Part shown: positions 45,911 through 56,899 of the stretch, one piece after another
Position numbering within the stretch: position 1 is the first letter of the stretch
How the letters are laid out: each line of letters opens with the position of its first letter
Assembly: GCF_022410515.1 (NCBI RefSeq)
Contig: NZ_JACSDI010000014.1
Coordinates: 26,386-90,385, forward strand
Direction of reading: 5' to 3'
DNA length: 64,000 bases
Source of the DNA: Shewanella cutis
GTDB taxonomy: Bacteria; Pseudomonadota; Gammaproteobacteria; Enterobacterales; Shewanellaceae
The notes under the pieces: generated by a model
The model's database searches: none
What the model was told of the DNA's origin: nothing
Seen by the model: only the letters and a program-made list of their open reading frames with translations
Made by a program: the position numbers and the translations under genes

Positions 45911-48900
45911 ACTGAGTTCCTCACTATCATTGATGCCTGCTGTGCGTCATTCAACCCTTGAAGTCGCTCTGAGGCTTGTTCAAAATCAAATAATTCAACA
46001 TCTATTTTTAGTTGTTTTAGTAAACTAGTATGTGGTTGTAGCTGAGGCGCATGGGTCAATTTATCCACTAATTCCAAGGCATCGGTGTTGTATTGCTCGA
46101 GGCTTTGCTCTAACTGCAATAACAATGCACTCAGCCCATCATCACTGATATCTGCGTCTCCTTTGTTGATATTGAGTTGTTGATGCCAAAGCTCTAAGCC
46201 TTTAACAACCCTTTGTAATTTAGTCTGTAATGTCAATAATTGGTCACCAACCTCTTCAGTAAAGCAGTAGGTTTTTTGTTGACATAGCTGCTCAAGCTCT
46301 CCCGCAGCTTGGCTTATTTCAGTTGCCCCTATATTGGCTGCAACGCCTTTCAAGGTATGCAAACAGTGCTTTAATTCGGATACATCTTCATTTTTCCAAG
46401 CTTGTTGTGATTGCTCTAGTAACGTTCGCCCTGAATGCACAAATAAACCCAATAGATGGCAATAGAGTGACTCATTGTGATCACTTAAGCTTAATCCACA
46501 ATGAGTATTCAAACCGTCAATTTGGGGGATAACGACATTTGAAGAAAACTTTTTTTGATTTAAAGGCAATGGCTTGCGATTTTTTGGCGCAATCCATCGC
46601 GCCATCACAGAGTAAAGATCCTTCACATGCACAGGCTTAGTGATTTGATCATTCATTCCCGCTGCAAGTGCTTTTTCAATGTCGCCTGACATCGCGTTAG
46701 CTGTCATCGCTAAAATCGGCAAGCTGGCAAATTGCGCTGATGCACGAATTCGTCGAGTCGCTTCATAACCATCGAGAATTGGCATTTGGCAGTCCATCAA
46801 TACACAATCAAAGTACTGTTGCTCGACGAGCTCCACCGCTTCTAAACCATGATTAGCCACGGTCACACTCACCCCTGCTTGACGCAGTAGTTCTACGGCA
46901 AGTTCTTGGTTAATTTGATTATCTTCGACCAACAACACTTCAGCACCCGCAAGCTGTGTCTTTAAGGTATGCAGGGAATGCTCATGTTGCGCCAATGGGC
47001 CATTCTCGGTGTTATGCCCTAATAGCGATAGCAACGCATTGCCTATGGCAGTAGGCGTCAATGGCTTAGTTTGGGAAGAAACCTGTTCGTTGTTATCAAT
47101 TAGTTGCCTCACTTCATCTTGTTCACTAAGACAGCCAATCAAGAGCATTTTAGAGCGTTCATTGACTGTTAATGCCTTTAATAACGCGGGGGTAAATACA
47201 CTGTAATCACAAATCACCAATTTACGTGCTTCATCATGCTCAAGTTCAGCAATCACTTCAGCTACATTGGCGACTTCAACCTGCATATTTATTGATTGGC
47301 CATGCAGGGTCAGCAACGTCTCTAACCTTGGGTGTAAACCGACAAGCCTTACGCTCTCACCTTCTAACGCATTAAAGAGAGACTTAGGATCTGCGGAATC
47401 TGCTACATCAAGTGTGAGTTTGAGGTAAAAACGACTCCCTCCGCCGAATTCGCTTTCACACCAGACCTCTCCGCCCATGAGGTGGGCTAGCCGTTTACAG
47501 ATTGCTAAACCTAATCCAGTACCACCGTATTCTCGAGAAGTCGAGGCATCGACCTGCTCAAAGGAGCCAAAGAGTAATCCTAGCTTTTGTTCTGGAATAC
47601 CGATCCCGAAATCTTCAACACAAAAGATGAGCTCCAGTTGTTCATCAAGCTGTCTGGCCTTGCATCCCAATACGACACTGCCCTCCTGATGGGAGAACTT
47701 GACCGCATTGTTGCAATAATTAATCAGAATTTGTCCTAAACGTAAGCCATCACCATAAAAGTAACGTGGTAAATCGGTCGGTAGATCAAAAATAAAAGTC
47801 ATGTTTTTCTCTTCGACTTTAAAATTGATCACATTGGCCAGATTAGACAGCACATCATCTAAATCAAATACCGTGCACTCGATATCCATCTTTTCTGCCT
47901 CAATTTTAGAAAAATCTAAAATATCATTCAAAATACCGAGTAAAGAGCCCGCAGATTGATGCACTTTGCCAACATAATCGCGCTGTTTACTGCTCAATTC
48001 TGTCTGCAGTACTAAGTACGACATACCTAAAATCGCATTCATTGGTGTACGGATCTCGTGGGACATATTTGCTAAAAAGTCCGATTTAGCTCGGTTAGCG
48101 GCCTCAGCAGCCTCCTTTGCAATGGCCAGCTCATCCCGAATTAATTTAGTGTCAGTTATATCCATAGCCCAACATAAATTGGCATTTTGCCCATCTTGTA
48201 TCGTGTGATATGCAGTCAAAAGCACATCACGACACCGCCCTTCTCGGTCGTAAAGTTGTGTTTCAAATACGGTACTATCCTGATTTAAATCGAGCTCACT
48301 AATATGACAGCGATAATCTTCCGGCTGAGCGAAAATACTGAACACTGAATGTCCAACTTGTAATCCTGTCATCTCGGTGATCTGTTCATTCACGTAGCAA
48401 CTGATCCCCTCAACACAGATCCACACACCAACAGGACTCTTACCCAGCACATGTTTAAGTAAATCGCGCTCACGCTCTAGGAGTGCATTCATGAGCTTGC
48501 GTTCTGCAAGATCATGAAAGGACCCTAAAATAAATAGTCCACCATTAAGCTCAATGCGCTTGAGAGTGACTTTAACCGCCACTAACTCGCCAGTGGATGT
48601 AATAAACTCCGTTTCAAATTTTAATTCACCACAGGTTAAAACCGACTGTAAATGTTGCTTATATATCACTTCTTTATCGATATCATCATGGGGATAATAA
48701 ATTAACGCTTTCTGGCCAATAAGTTCCTCTCTGTCATATTTAAATAACGACAGCAGTGTGTTATTGGCCTCCACAATCACTCCATCCTGATTAGTAATAA
48801 CACAGGCATCTACCGCTGAATCGAATAAGGCTTGGAACTTATTAGTATTTAAATTAAGTTGTTCTTCGGAGTAAATATGCTGCTTAATTTCCTTATTTAA

Positions 48901-50970
48901 TCGACGGTATCTCAGGCTAAATAACAGCACTATGAGTAGCACAGCCACAGCAATCCGCGTACCCCAATCAATCACTTGTTGTTTCTTTATACCTAGATCA
49001 TATTGCACATTAACCCAGCGATTTTGAATCTCACGCACTTTATCTTGAGGAATTTGTGCCAGTGCTTTATTCAAAATACTTTGTAATTCAGGCCAATCTT
49101 TCCGGATCCCCATAGAAATACCAAAACGATAATCACTGGCTGCGGCAATATGTAAACGATTAAATTTCGGTGTTTTTAACAAATAAGCCGCACTTGGGAA
49201 ATTAACAAAAGCCGCATCAACCTCGTGCTTATTCACCGCCGCCAAAGCTTGTTCAATATGATTAAAAGACACTAATACAATTTCTGGATGTTCTTCAATC
49301 AACTGAATTTGCGTCACATCACCAGCGACAACGCTAACTTTTTTCCCCGCTAAATCCTCTAGCCCATTGGCAAACGTGTGATCAAATCGTGACACGATAA
49401 CCGGGGGATACTGCTCTAGGGCATCGGTAAACCACATCCATGATTCTCGCCCAGGAATAGCCGAAGCGAGTGACAGCATATCGACTTTTTGTTGCTTAAA
49501 TCCTCCTAAAGCATTTAGCCACGAACCTTCATTATGAATTTCAAATACCAGTGGCACATAACGATTAATCTCCGCTAAATAGTCAGCCATCATTCCACGA
49601 TGCAACCCAGTTTCATCAATAAAATCAATGGGAGCAGAGTGAGGATCAACGCCGACTTTAATCACGGGATGCCGATTAATAAACGCCCTTTCTTCAACCG
49701 TTAAAGTCGACATAAAACGGTGTACATCCATATTTGGAACAAGGCTTCCCAATCGGAAGTCGACCGCTAATAAACTACGGTTAAGCGCAAGGGATACACG
49801 CGAAAAATCGGGCTGAAACGAATCAAAATCGAGTAATTCATAATACTCATTGTAATTTTTGGGCGTAATAATCAGAGGCAAGATCAAAAACTCAGCCCCC
49901 TGTGAACGGATATCCACTCCATTTAAATAATCGAATAACAACACAAGGCCAAATGCACCTTGAAATTCAACACCGCCAACTCCCGCACTAATCGAACCTT
50001 CTTTAATCCCCTGAGCAAGCTGCTGGTTCCACTTAAGCGATCCTATTTGCGGCATTGGACGCCATTTATCTAACTTGGCCTGATTAGCAACCGATAGCGC
50101 CATAGAGGCATTCATCGTTATTACAGTATTAATTTCAGGGTCTTGCTCAATAGCCTTAAGGTAAGCCTCCTTGGCTTCTGCTGCACTCCAATCGGTATAA
50201 GCCACCTTCAATCTTGCGTGAGCAAATTGATTTTTTATCACATGGTTAAGCTCTGCGACCCGCTCTTGGACCTCTAAATCATTAGGATTTCCGGCAATTA
50301 ACAAGATATCCATCTGCTTAGCTGTATTTTCAGCCTCAAGCATTTTTTCGAGCAGGGCTTGACCGAGATTATCGTTACTGACTGCAACACGGCCAATCCA
50401 ATTGGGGTTCTGCGTTCTCAAGGACAGTGACGCTTGTTTGAAGCTTGAATTAATCGTCACTACTGGGATATTTTTTTGGTTTGCCTCTGCCAGCAATGCT
50501 TCTCCTCTGCCAACAGGAGGCGCCAAAATAATCCCTGAAATATCTTTTTTTAAGGCTTCATGGCCAAGCGCAATCAGCGTTTCGGGTGTTCCATCACCAT
50601 AAACAACTTCGAGCTGTATATTAAGATCCGTCGCAGCAATTTGAGCAAACTTAGCAATTTGATTCCAAAATGGCCTATTGGCCTCCAAAATCATGGATAC
50701 CCGATAACTCTGTGACAACTTCTGTACAGGAGTTGACTGCGAGGGCGCGTTACGAGTCGATTCAGTTGCAACATCGCGAGCCTGCGCAGGATAAGAGCTA
50801 AGCCCAATGCTAAGCAGCACTAACAAGCCGCAATGAATCACCTTTGAGATAATAGTTGAGCTAAGTCGAGCCATATTTTCTTGATGACAGAAAATGGAGC
50901 CAATAAAAGATGCAATGCTTTGATAGCAAACAATAAGCAAATGAATGAAAAAATTGCCAAAAATGGCCAT
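45901..50970 (-). CDS. giant hybrid sensor kinase with two periplasmic sensor domains
   Basis: A 1689-residue membrane sensor. After an N-terminal signal or anchor come a sugar-type periplasmic binding domain (about 70-350, [20 protein letters not shown]) and an SBP_bac_3 amino-acid-type domain (about 435-670, [16 protein letters not shown]). A TM (about 672-690) is followed by two PAS domains and HisKA ([17 protein letters not shown]). HATPase ([27 protein letters not shown]), a degenerate receiver, a full receiver ([15 protein letters not shown]) and Hpt ([13 protein letters not shown]) complete it. The ATG at 50970 has GAGAGG upstream; the ATG at 50874 would start a cleaner signal peptide. 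It relays to the overlapping REC-REC kinase. Ligands unknown. Confidence 0.92.
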   Translation of the reverse strand: MAIFGNFFIHLLIVCYQSIASFIGSIFCHQENMARLSSTIISKVIHCGLLVLLSIGLSSYPAQARDVATESTRNAPSQSTPVQKLSQSYRVSMILEANRPFWNQIAKFAQIAATDLNIQLEVVYGDGTPETLIALGHEALKKDISGIILAPPVGRGEALLAEANQKNIPVVTINSSFKQASLSLRTQNPNWIGRVAVSNDNLGQALLEKMLEAENTAKQMDILLIAGNPNDLEVQERVAELNHVIKNQFAHARLKVAYTDWSAAEAKEAYLKAIEQDPEINTVITMNASMALSVANQAKLDKWRPMPQIGSLKWNQQLAQGIKEGSISAGVGGVEFQGAFGLVLLFDYLNGVDIRSQGAEFLILPLIITPKNYNEYYELLDFDSFQPDFSRVSLALNRSLLAVDFRLGSLVPNMDVHRFMSTLTVEERAFINRHPVIKVGVDPHSAPIDFIDETGLHRGMMADYLAEINRYVPLVFEIHNEGSWLNALGGFKQQKVDMLSLASAIPGRESWMWFTDALEQYPPVIVSRFDHTFANGLEDLAGKKVSVVAGDVTQIQLIEEHPEIVLVSFNHIEQALAAVNKHEVDAAFVNFPSAAYLLKTPKFNRLHIAAASDYRFGISMGIRKDWPELQSILNKALAQIPQDKVREIQNRWVNVQYDLGIKKQQVIDWGTRIAVAVLLIVLLFSLRYRRLNKEIKQHIYSEEQLNLNTNKFQALFDSAVDACVITNQDGVIVEANNTLLSLFKYDREELIGQKALIYYPHDDIDKEVIYKQHLQSVLTCGELKFETEFITSTGELVAVKVTLKRIELNGGLFILGSFHDLAERKLMNALLERERDLLKHVLGKSPVGVWICVEGISCYVNEQITEMTGLQVGHSVFSIFAQPEDYRCHISELDLNQDSTVFETQLYDREGRCRDVLLTAYHTIQDGQNANLCWAMDITDTKLIRDELAIAKEAAEAANRAKSDFLANMSHEIRTPMNAILGMSYLVLQTELSSKQRDYVGKVHQSAGSLLGILNDILDFSKIEAEKMDIECTVFDLDDVLSNLANVINFKVEEKNMTFIFDLPTDLPRYFYGDGLRLGQILINYCNNAVKFSHQEGSVVLGCKARQLDEQLELIFCVEDFGIGIPEQKLGLLFGSFEQVDASTSREYGGTGLGLAICKRLAHLMGGEVWCESEFGGGSRFYLKLTLDVADSADPKSLFNALEGESVRLVGLHPRLETLLTLHGQSINMQVEVANVAEVIAELEHDEARKLVICDYSVFTPALLKALTVNERSKMLLIGCLSEQDEVRQLIDNNEQVSSQTKPLTPTAIGNALLSLLGHNTENGPLAQHEHSLHTLKTQLAGAEVLLVEDNQINQELAVELLRQAGVSVTVANHGLEAVELVEQQYFDCVLMDCQMPILDGYEATRRIRASAQFASLPILAMTANAMSGDIEKALAAGMNDQITKPVHVKDLYSVMARWIAPKNRKPLPLNQKKFSSNVVIPQIDGLNTHCGLSLSDHNESLYCHLLGLFVHSGRTLLEQSQQAWKNEDVSELKHCLHTLKGVAANIGATEISQAAGELEQLCQQKTYCFTEEVGDQLLTLQTKLQRVVKGLELWHQQLNINKGDADISDDGLSALLLQLEQSLEQYNTDALELVDKLTHAPQLQPHTSLLKQLKIDVELFDFEQASERLQGLNDAQQASMIVRNSVCN

Positions 50971-51579
50971 AACTTTTCCTCTCAGGTGAAGTTTCTTACC
51001 GTCCTGTTGGTATAAATGATTTAATTAAAAATAAAGACTTAGAATGAACCGTCGAAATACGGTAGTGCCGATGCGAGACGACAATTATTGGTATAGATGA
51101 GACATTACTCACCCATAACGGCATAAACGCTAAATATGCTGTTTCTAAAAGCGTATAAATGGACTAGTTAGTGTAGACAAAACTCAACAAAACAAAAGCA
51201 TTAAAACCCAATTATATGGCTTAACTCAACAAATAAATAATTAAATTTGAAATAGAGCAGATTATTATATATACTAGCAAAATAAAAGCAGCAATATACT
51301 CTATATCATAAATTAGCCGTAGTTATTTATTTAGCATTAGATAAACCCCATTTATAAATCTAGCAACACTGCCATTATTAACCTAACGCATTAAAATCCC
51401 ATCAAAACTTATAATATTATTTTGCTGCTTTTCATTAGGTTATTAAAAATCTCATCATGGAGATATACAGCATTAACCGCCTAGTTTGGCACTGGCATTA
51501 ACACGAGCGAAATTGACAACATTCCAACTTCGCATCCGAATTAATACGGGAAACCAACCGACTCAGTTGAGGCGAAACC
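50971..51579. other. AT-rich intergenic region
   Basis: A 609-bp gap between the divergent hybrid kinase and REC/HD-GYP genes. Very AT-rich from about 51150 to 51450, with no frame or strong hairpin. It must hold both promoters; I see no identifiable regulator site. Confidence 0.7.
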
Positions 51580-52656
51580 ATGACGCCATTTATCACTAAA
51601 CCCACCCTATTAGTAGTGGATGACACCCCTGATAATATTCAAATTATTCATGGGATCCTGTCAAAACAATACAACATTCGTGCTGCCACTTCAGCCAAAA
51701 AAGCCTTAAAACTGGCAAGCACACAACCATTACCAGAATTGATCCTACTCGATGTAATGATGCCTGAAATGGATGGCTTCGAAACCTGTCGAAGACTCAA
51801 ACGCGATCCTGTCACCAGCAAGATCCCCGTGATCTTTGTAACCGCAAAGACGGATACCATAGACGAACAAACTGGATTCGAACTCGGTGCCGTCGACTAT
51901 ATTTCTAAACCAATTAGTCCTGCGGTGCTCAAAGTTCGCACTCAAACACATTTAGCCTTGAGCAATCAAGCCAGACAGCTAGAGGCGCTGGTACATAAAA
52001 GAACACAAGAGCTTGAATCAACTCGCCATAAAATTGTTCAAAAGCTTGGGCTGGCAGCAGAATACCGAGATAACGAGACAGGATTGCACATTACCCGAAT
52101 GAGCCACTATGGCCGCATCCTCGCCCAGAAAGTGTGCGACTCCCAAACCTGGTGTGACATGTATTTCACCGCGCTCCCCATGCATGATATTGGTAAATTA
52201 GGCATTCCTGATTCGATACTCACTAAACCAGGAAAATTAACTGATGATGAGCGTCGTCAGATGCAGCAACATGCCATCTTTGGGGCAAAAATCCTCGGTG
52301 ACGATGACGACCCTTTGTTATCCCTCGCAAAAGAAATCGCGCTCCATCACCACGAACACTGGGACGGTACAGGTTATCCTTACGGACTTATCGGGGAGAC
52401 AATCCCGTTAAGTGCTCGTATTGCCGCAATTGCCGATGTCTTCGATGCACTCACATCAGACCGTCCTTATAAAGTGGCTTGGAGCACTGAGCAGGCCTTT
52501 GATTACATCCAAGAAAACTCAGGGACTCAATTTGACCCTCAGTTGACGGTCGCCTTTATAGCCTGCAAGGAGCAAATACTTCAAGTGCAGCGACGTTTTG
52601 CCGAGCCAATAGCAACAGCCCTTGAAAATCTGACGAAAACACCAGGAACAAGGTAG
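51580..52656 (+). CDS. response regulator with HD-GYP cyclic-di-GMP phosphodiesterase domain
   Basis: A 358-residue protein. An N-terminal receiver (about 8-125) has the phospho-acceptor in LILLDVMMPEMDGFE and the switch Lys in YISKPISP. A coiled linker follows, then an HD-GYP domain (about 150-340) with ALPMHDIGKLGIPD, HHHEHWDGTGYPYGL and ADVFDALTSDRPYK. It should hydrolyse cyclic-di-GMP when phosphorylated. The ATG has GAGG upstream. Its divergent position to the hybrid kinase suggests it is an output of that pathway. Confidence 0.94.
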   Translation: MTPFITKPTLLVVDDTPDNIQIIHGILSKQYNIRAATSAKKALKLASTQPLPELILLDVMMPEMDGFETCRRLKRDPVTSKIPVIFVTAKTDTIDEQTGFELGAVDYISKPISPAVLKVRTQTHLALSNQARQLEALVHKRTQELESTRHKIVQKLGLAAEYRDNETGLHITRMSHYGRILAQKVCDSQTWCDMYFTALPMHDIGKLGIPDSILTKPGKLTDDERRQMQQHAIFGAKILGDDDDPLLSLAKEIALHHHEHWDGTGYPYGLIGETIPLSARIAAIADVFDALTSDRPYKVAWSTEQAFDYIQENSGTQFDPQLTVAFIACKEQILQVQRRFAEPIATALENLTKTPGTR

Positions 52657-52693
52657 ACTCATAGGACTTGAGATAATTTGGGTTGGGCAATAA

Positions 52694-52984
52694 ATGAATC
52701 CAGCAAAAGTGGTTCGCTCAGAGGTTAAGCAATTAACGGATTTACCCAATATCGGTAAAGCCTGCGCTGCGGATCTGCATCTGCTCGGCATTGAGACGCC
52801 AGTGCAATTGCTTGGGAAGAATCCCTATGACATGTATCAAACACTGTGTGACAAAACAGGGCAGAAACACGATCCCTGCATGCTTGATGTGTTTATCTCT
52901 ATAACCCGCTTTATGGCGGGTGATGACCCTAAACCTTGGTGGTTTTACACCGAAGAACGTAAACAAACGCTGCTCATCAGTTAA
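52694..52984 (+). CDS. helix-hairpin-helix (Cdd1/TfoX-C-like) protein
   Basis: A 96-residue protein with a helix-hairpin-helix segment, LTDLPNIGKACAADLHLLGI, followed by VQLLGKNPYDMYQTLC and a Trp-rich tail KPWWFYTEERK. This is the architecture of the small proteins annotated as pathogenicity locus Cdd1 or mitomycin-resistance proteins. Possibly DNA-binding; function unknown. 37 bp after the HD-GYP gene, with a weak ribosome site. Confidence 0.8.
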   Translation: MNPAKVVRSEVKQLTDLPNIGKACAADLHLLGIETPVQLLGKNPYDMYQTLCDKTGQKHDPCMLDVFISITRFMAGDDPKPWWFYTEERKQTLLIS

Positions 52985-53003
52985 TTTATTGTAAACACGT
53001 CAG

Positions 53004-54125
53004 TTAATCTAAGTGACGCTGCGCCTTATCTGCCTCAAGGGTTTCAGGGGCAAGGGATTCTGGCATGACGAAGGCATCTGGATCATCCCTTAGCCATTCA
53101 CGCCAAATAGCGACTAACAATGCCATCAACACTGGGCCGACAAACAGACCCACAAAGCCCATGGTTTTCACCCCGCCAATTAACCCGAAAAACGTCGGTA
53201 AGAAAGGTAATTTGATAGGTCCACCGACCAGATTGGGCCTCAGGGTTTTATCAACAATAAACAGCTCAATACTGCCCCACAGGAATAACCCCACCCCAGC
53301 GGTCATATCGCCGGTACCCACCAAATAGAGGGAGATCAGGGTAAACATGGTTGGCGCCCCGCCGGGTATCAACGCCATAAAGGCCGTTAACACCCCAAAA
53401 GCCACCGCCGAAGGTACACCGGCAATCCAGTAGGCAATCCCCAGCACTATGCCCTCACCGATGGCGATGAGCGTCATGCCGATAACGGTCGAACTCACCG
53501 TTGCCGGCACCACGCGGGAAAAACGATACCAGCGTGCGGGCAAAATCCGCTCGCCGACAATATCAACCTGCTTGGCAACCGACTCGCCATCTTTATATAA
53601 GAAAAACAAGGTAATCAGCATAAACAGTAGAGTCAGCAGCAATCCAAGGGTATTCCAGCCCAATTGCAGCACCCAGCGGGAAATGCCGGTCAAATTTTGG
53701 CCGCTTATCGCACTCACAATCTGGCCTAATTCATGGGGTTCGCCAATAAACTGTTGCCATTGCAGGGTTAACCACTCGCCCACCCAAGGTAAATCCTTAA
53801 TCCAAAGGGGGACTGGGGCACCATGTTGGTTAGCATACACTAACCATTCGGCCCAAATTCTTATCTCTTGTAAAGCATAGGAAAAAACAAAAATTAGCGG
53901 CGTAATCAGCCCGAGTACAATTAACACTAACGCAATACTGGCTGCGACAGCCGAACGACCACCGCATTTCACCAATAATTTTTGATACAGCGGCCAACTG
54001 GAGAAACATATGATTAGCGCAGCCAAGGCAGGAACTAAAAAATCGATAAAGAAGAAAACACCAGCACACAGCAATAAAATCAATAGGGTACGACCAACCG
54101 CTGCATTGCTGATAATTTGTGCCAT
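53004..54125 (-). CDS. AI-2E/PerM-family transporter
   Basis: A 373-residue polytopic membrane protein of the AI-2E transporter family with about eight TM segments, including LLILLLCAGVFFFIDFLVPALAALIICF and VAFGVLTAFMALIPGGAPTMF. The family motif region ELFIVDKTLRPNLVGG and PFLPTFFGLIGGVKTMGFVGLF is clear. The frame can begin two codons earlier at a TTG; the ATG at 54125 is chosen. Exported substrate unknown. Convergent with the preceding HhH gene. Confidence 0.9.
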   Translation of the reverse strand: MAQIISNAAVGRTLLILLLCAGVFFFIDFLVPALAALIICFSSWPLYQKLLVKCGGRSAVAASIALVLIVLGLITPLIFVFSYALQEIRIWAEWLVYANQHGAPVPLWIKDLPWVGEWLTLQWQQFIGEPHELGQIVSAISGQNLTGISRWVLQLGWNTLGLLLTLLFMLITLFFLYKDGESVAKQVDIVGERILPARWYRFSRVVPATVSSTVIGMTLIAIGEGIVLGIAYWIAGVPSAVAFGVLTAFMALIPGGAPTMFTLISLYLVGTGDMTAGVGLFLWGSIELFIVDKTLRPNLVGGPIKLPFLPTFFGLIGGVKTMGFVGLFVGPVLMALLVAIWREWLRDDPDAFVMPESLAPETLEADKAQRHLD

Positions 54126-54226
54126 AGTCAAACTGCTCCTCGACTAAAAAGACTTTACAACCTACATAAAAATAGCGCCTATTTTCCCTGAGCAGACTAA
54201 CTTAGATAGACCAATAAATCATCCTG

Positions 54227-55306
54227 TTAGCCAGACTTTTCTTGCGGCTCAACGCAAGATGAGGGCAAGCTTAGCACAAAGCTTCGAGTCAAATCTGCAG
54301 CAGGGATCGCTCGGCAACCACTGGCATTCTGCCCGCACCACAACGGACTAAAATCTCCAAATCCTAGTTGCTCCGCCACCGCTCTTAAGCCTGCAACCGC
54401 AGAGGATGCCAAGGGGAAATCAGGCACAGCGTCGTTTATCGGCCCCATTTCGGCCATAAAACGGTTCACTATGCCGCGGGCGGGTCGACCAGAAAATAAA
54501 TTCGTTAGCGCCGTATGTTGCGCAGCCTCACTTTGCAGCGCCTCACGGTGGATTGCACTGGTATTACATTCTGGACAGAGCAAATAAGCCGTCCCCACTT
54601 GCACGGCCGAAGCCCCCATTGCCATTGCCGCCCTCACCGTGATGGCATCAACTATGCCGCCAGCGGCGATTACCGGAATCTCCACCGCCGCAATCACCTG
54701 CGGTAATAGACTAAAAGTGCCGAGCTGCTCAGTTAAATCCTCGGATAAAAAGTGCCCTCTGTGGCCTCCAGCCTCTAAACCTTGGGCAATAATTGCATCA
54801 GCGCCACGGACTTCGAGCCAGAGCGCCTCTTCGACTGTGGTCGCCGTAGAGATAACTTTTGAGCCCCAAGATTTAATTTCCAGCAGTAGCGCCTCATCGG
54901 GGAGACCAAAATGGAAACTCACCACCTCGGGCTTAAATTTGGCTAACACCTCAGCCTGCGCCTTGCTGTAGGGTGTGCGCTGCGCGCCAGCAGGCTGCGC
55001 GTTTGGGTCGAGATTAAATTCCACAAAATAGGGCGCTAACTGTTCGAGCCAAGCGGCTTGTTTGGCTGCCGGTGCTACAGGCTCGCGATGGCAGAAAAAG
55101 TTCACATTGATAGGTTTAGCGGTTTGCGCGCGGATTGCAGTTAATTCAGCCTCGAGCGCCTCAAGGGATAACATGGCACAGGGTAATGAACCTAAACCAC
55201 CCACCTCAGAGACGGCAATCGCGAGCGCACTCCCCTGCACTCCGGCCATAGGTGCCTGAATAATCGGAAATTCAATCCCAAATAAACGCGTGAGTCGACA
55301 CGGCAT
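54227..55306 (-). CDS. nitronate monooxygenase / 2-nitropropane dioxygenase-like enzyme
   Basis: A 359-residue FMN-dependent TIM-barrel enzyme of the NMO/NPD family. It has the opening FGIEFPIIQAPMAGVQGSALA, QGLEAGGHRGHF (catalytic His region) and the FMN phosphate segment VIAAGGIVDAITVRAAMAMGA. It oxidises nitronates to carbonyl compounds and nitrite. A very strong ribosome site (GGAGG, 6 bp) precedes the ATG. Monocistronic. Confidence 0.92.
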   Translation of the reverse strand: MPCRLTRLFGIEFPIIQAPMAGVQGSALAIAVSEVGGLGSLPCAMLSLEALEAELTAIRAQTAKPINVNFFCHREPVAPAAKQAAWLEQLAPYFVEFNLDPNAQPAGAQRTPYSKAQAEVLAKFKPEVVSFHFGLPDEALLLEIKSWGSKVISTATTVEEALWLEVRGADAIIAQGLEAGGHRGHFLSEDLTEQLGTFSLLPQVIAAVEIPVIAAGGIVDAITVRAAMAMGASAVQVGTAYLLCPECNTSAIHREALQSEAAQHTALTNLFSGRPARGIVNRFMAEMGPINDAVPDFPLASSAVAGLRAVAEQLGFGDFSPLWCGQNASGCRAIPAADLTRSFVLSLPSSCVEPQEKSG

Positions 55307-55698
55307 ACTTCACCTCCTTTGAACTTAATCCTGGCGTTACTCGCTCAGCAGTTGTGACTCAAGGTTGCAGTTGTCTGCGTCTCAATAACGACATTCCACC
55401 GAACAGAGCGTGCATTAAGCAAAATCTACCAGAAATGTGCATGCAGCTTATCACTTTTAGTAATGTTAAAAATCAGCAAATTTAGCAGATGATAAAATGT
55501 CATTAATTAAGGGATATTTCAGCCTAATTAAAAAGAAAAATAATAATGCCACAATTAAAATCACATTTGTATCAAACATAAATACATAAATTCGTTATTT
55601 TAAAAAATTCTCGTGACATCCGCCGCAGTAACTCACTAAAAAACTATTTTGGTTAATTTAAATACTTTATGATTCGCCCCCTTTTTTTTGGAGGCTCT
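55307..55698. other. intergenic region, no gene seen
   Basis: A 392-bp gap between the divergent nitronate monooxygenase and DUF2541-like genes. The last 250 bp are AT-rich. No strong hairpin, repeat or plausible small gene was seen. Confidence 0.65.
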
Positions 55699-56115
55699 AT
55701 GTTATTAAAATCAAGTTTACTTTCTGCTACAAATATAAATCGATTTATCATCACTGTACTCTTGATGTTTACGACATCCGTTGCCTATGCAAAAAACGAT
55801 GATAAAGACGATGAGATCACCCTTGGCCGCACCATATTACTCGGCATAGGCGATCATCCTGCAATCATTCCATTAGTTATTTGCCGACAGGCAAAATACA
55901 TCAAAATCAAGGCTGAAAGAGATGTGACTATCGATCGCGTCGTCGTGACCTATGGGGATGATAAAACCCGCACAATCAAATTTGATACCGATATTGAGAA
56001 AGATGAACACTCAGAGTGGAAATCATTAGGCGCACGCCGCTGTGTGAAAAAAATTGAAGTGTATGGCAATTCAGATCGCAGCAAAGCAGGGATTAAAGTA
56101 TTAGGACGTAAATAA
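55699..56115 (+). CDS. DUF2541 (YaaI-like) exported protein
   Basis: A 138-residue secreted protein. A signal peptide (INRFIITVLLMFTTSVAYA) is followed by a DUF2541-type beta-rich domain: GRTILLGIGDHP, CRQAKYIKIKAERDVTIDRV, VTYGD and SLGARRCVKKIEVYG. The frame opens 10 codons earlier, but the ATG at 55699 has a near-consensus GGAGG 4 bp upstream. Function unknown; the two Cys could form a disulfide. Confidence 0.85.
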   Translation: MLLKSSLLSATNINRFIITVLLMFTTSVAYAKNDDKDDEITLGRTILLGIGDHPAIIPLVICRQAKYIKIKAERDVTIDRVVVTYGDDKTRTIKFDTDIEKDEHSEWKSLGARRCVKKIEVYGNSDRSKAGIKVLGRK

Positions 56116-56140
56116 CCTGAGTTAGGGATAAGCAGAGCCG

Positions 56141-56245
56141 CTGAATAGGCATCTTTTCGAGCCTCTCTACATTGCTCTGCCTCACCATAGCTCGCTATGG
56201 CATACGACAGAGCGCCTTGATATGCGAAAAAATCTGTGCATTCAG
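56141..56245. repeat. 105-bp long imperfect inverted repeat (MITE/REP-like)
   Basis: Two arms of about 50 bp. The outer ends CTGAAT...ATTCAG and the inner CCATAGC-TC-GCTATGG are perfect, with imperfect pairing between (CTCTG and CTTTTCG blocks). It folds into one long hairpin in the gap between two small genes. Confidence 0.75.
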
Positions 56246-56390
56246 TCAGAAAAAAGATTCTTCTTTTCAAAATAAATCATTTATAGCATTGATTTGGTTT
56301 GTTAAATTTAGATTATTCGACACTCGTTACCCCAAGTTCAGGTTAAATAACCTATTACCTTAAAAAATTGGTATCCATTAGGAGCTTCAA

Positions 56391-56804
56391 TTGAAATATT
56401 TGCGTTTATTTACGCTACTCACCTTAATGACATTAGGGCTAAGCGGTTGTATTACTTTCCCACAGGCGGATTCTCGCCACGTTAAGGTGATTTGGGATAA
56501 CCCTGCAGCGATCCAAAACTGCGTCCATAAGGGCACTATTTTCGGCTCGGAAGGGCATTTTTATGACTATTGGCTCCACAGTGACCAAGATATGGTGTGG
56601 GGCACGTTAAATGAACTGCGTATCAAAGCCCATGCTCTGAAAGCAGATACAGTTTATCTTTATGAAAATTTTGGATTTTTAAGTTCAGTCACTTTGATGG
56701 GTAATGCCTACGATTGCTCACAGGTGCCGCTGATAGACAAGCCTGCCACTGAGCCAGATGCAGCAGCCAAATCTAGCGAAATAAGCGAAGCGCCAAAGCA
56801 ATAA
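56391..56804 (+). CDS. DUF4156-like lipoprotein
   Basis: A 137-residue lipoprotein. The signal ends in the lipobox LSGC (Cys20). The mature part has VKVIWDNPAAIQNCVHKGTIFGSEGH and LRIKAHALKADTVYL, which match the DUF4156 pattern. The start is a TTG: AGGAG lies 6 bp upstream and no suitable ATG exists. The C-terminal 25 residues are Ala/Glu/Ser-rich and probably flexible. Confidence 0.82.
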   Translation: MKYLRLFTLLTLMTLGLSGCITFPQADSRHVKVIWDNPAAIQNCVHKGTIFGSEGHFYDYWLHSDQDMVWGTLNELRIKAHALKADTVYLYENFGFLSSVTLMGNAYDCSQVPLIDKPATEPDAAAKSSEISEAPKQ

Positions 56805-56844
56805 GCATGCGCTTTTAAGTCGCTAAAAAGCGTAAGCGTAAAAT

Positions 56845-56870
56845 AGCCCGCCAATGTGCGGGCTTCTTAT
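56845..56870. terminator. bidirectional terminator
   Basis: A stem AGCCCGC / GCGGGCT with a 6-nt loop and T-rich flank, between the convergent lipoprotein and ubiA genes. Confidence 0.75.
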
Positions 56871-56899
56871 TGGAACAATCACATTATTGGGTAACGCTG

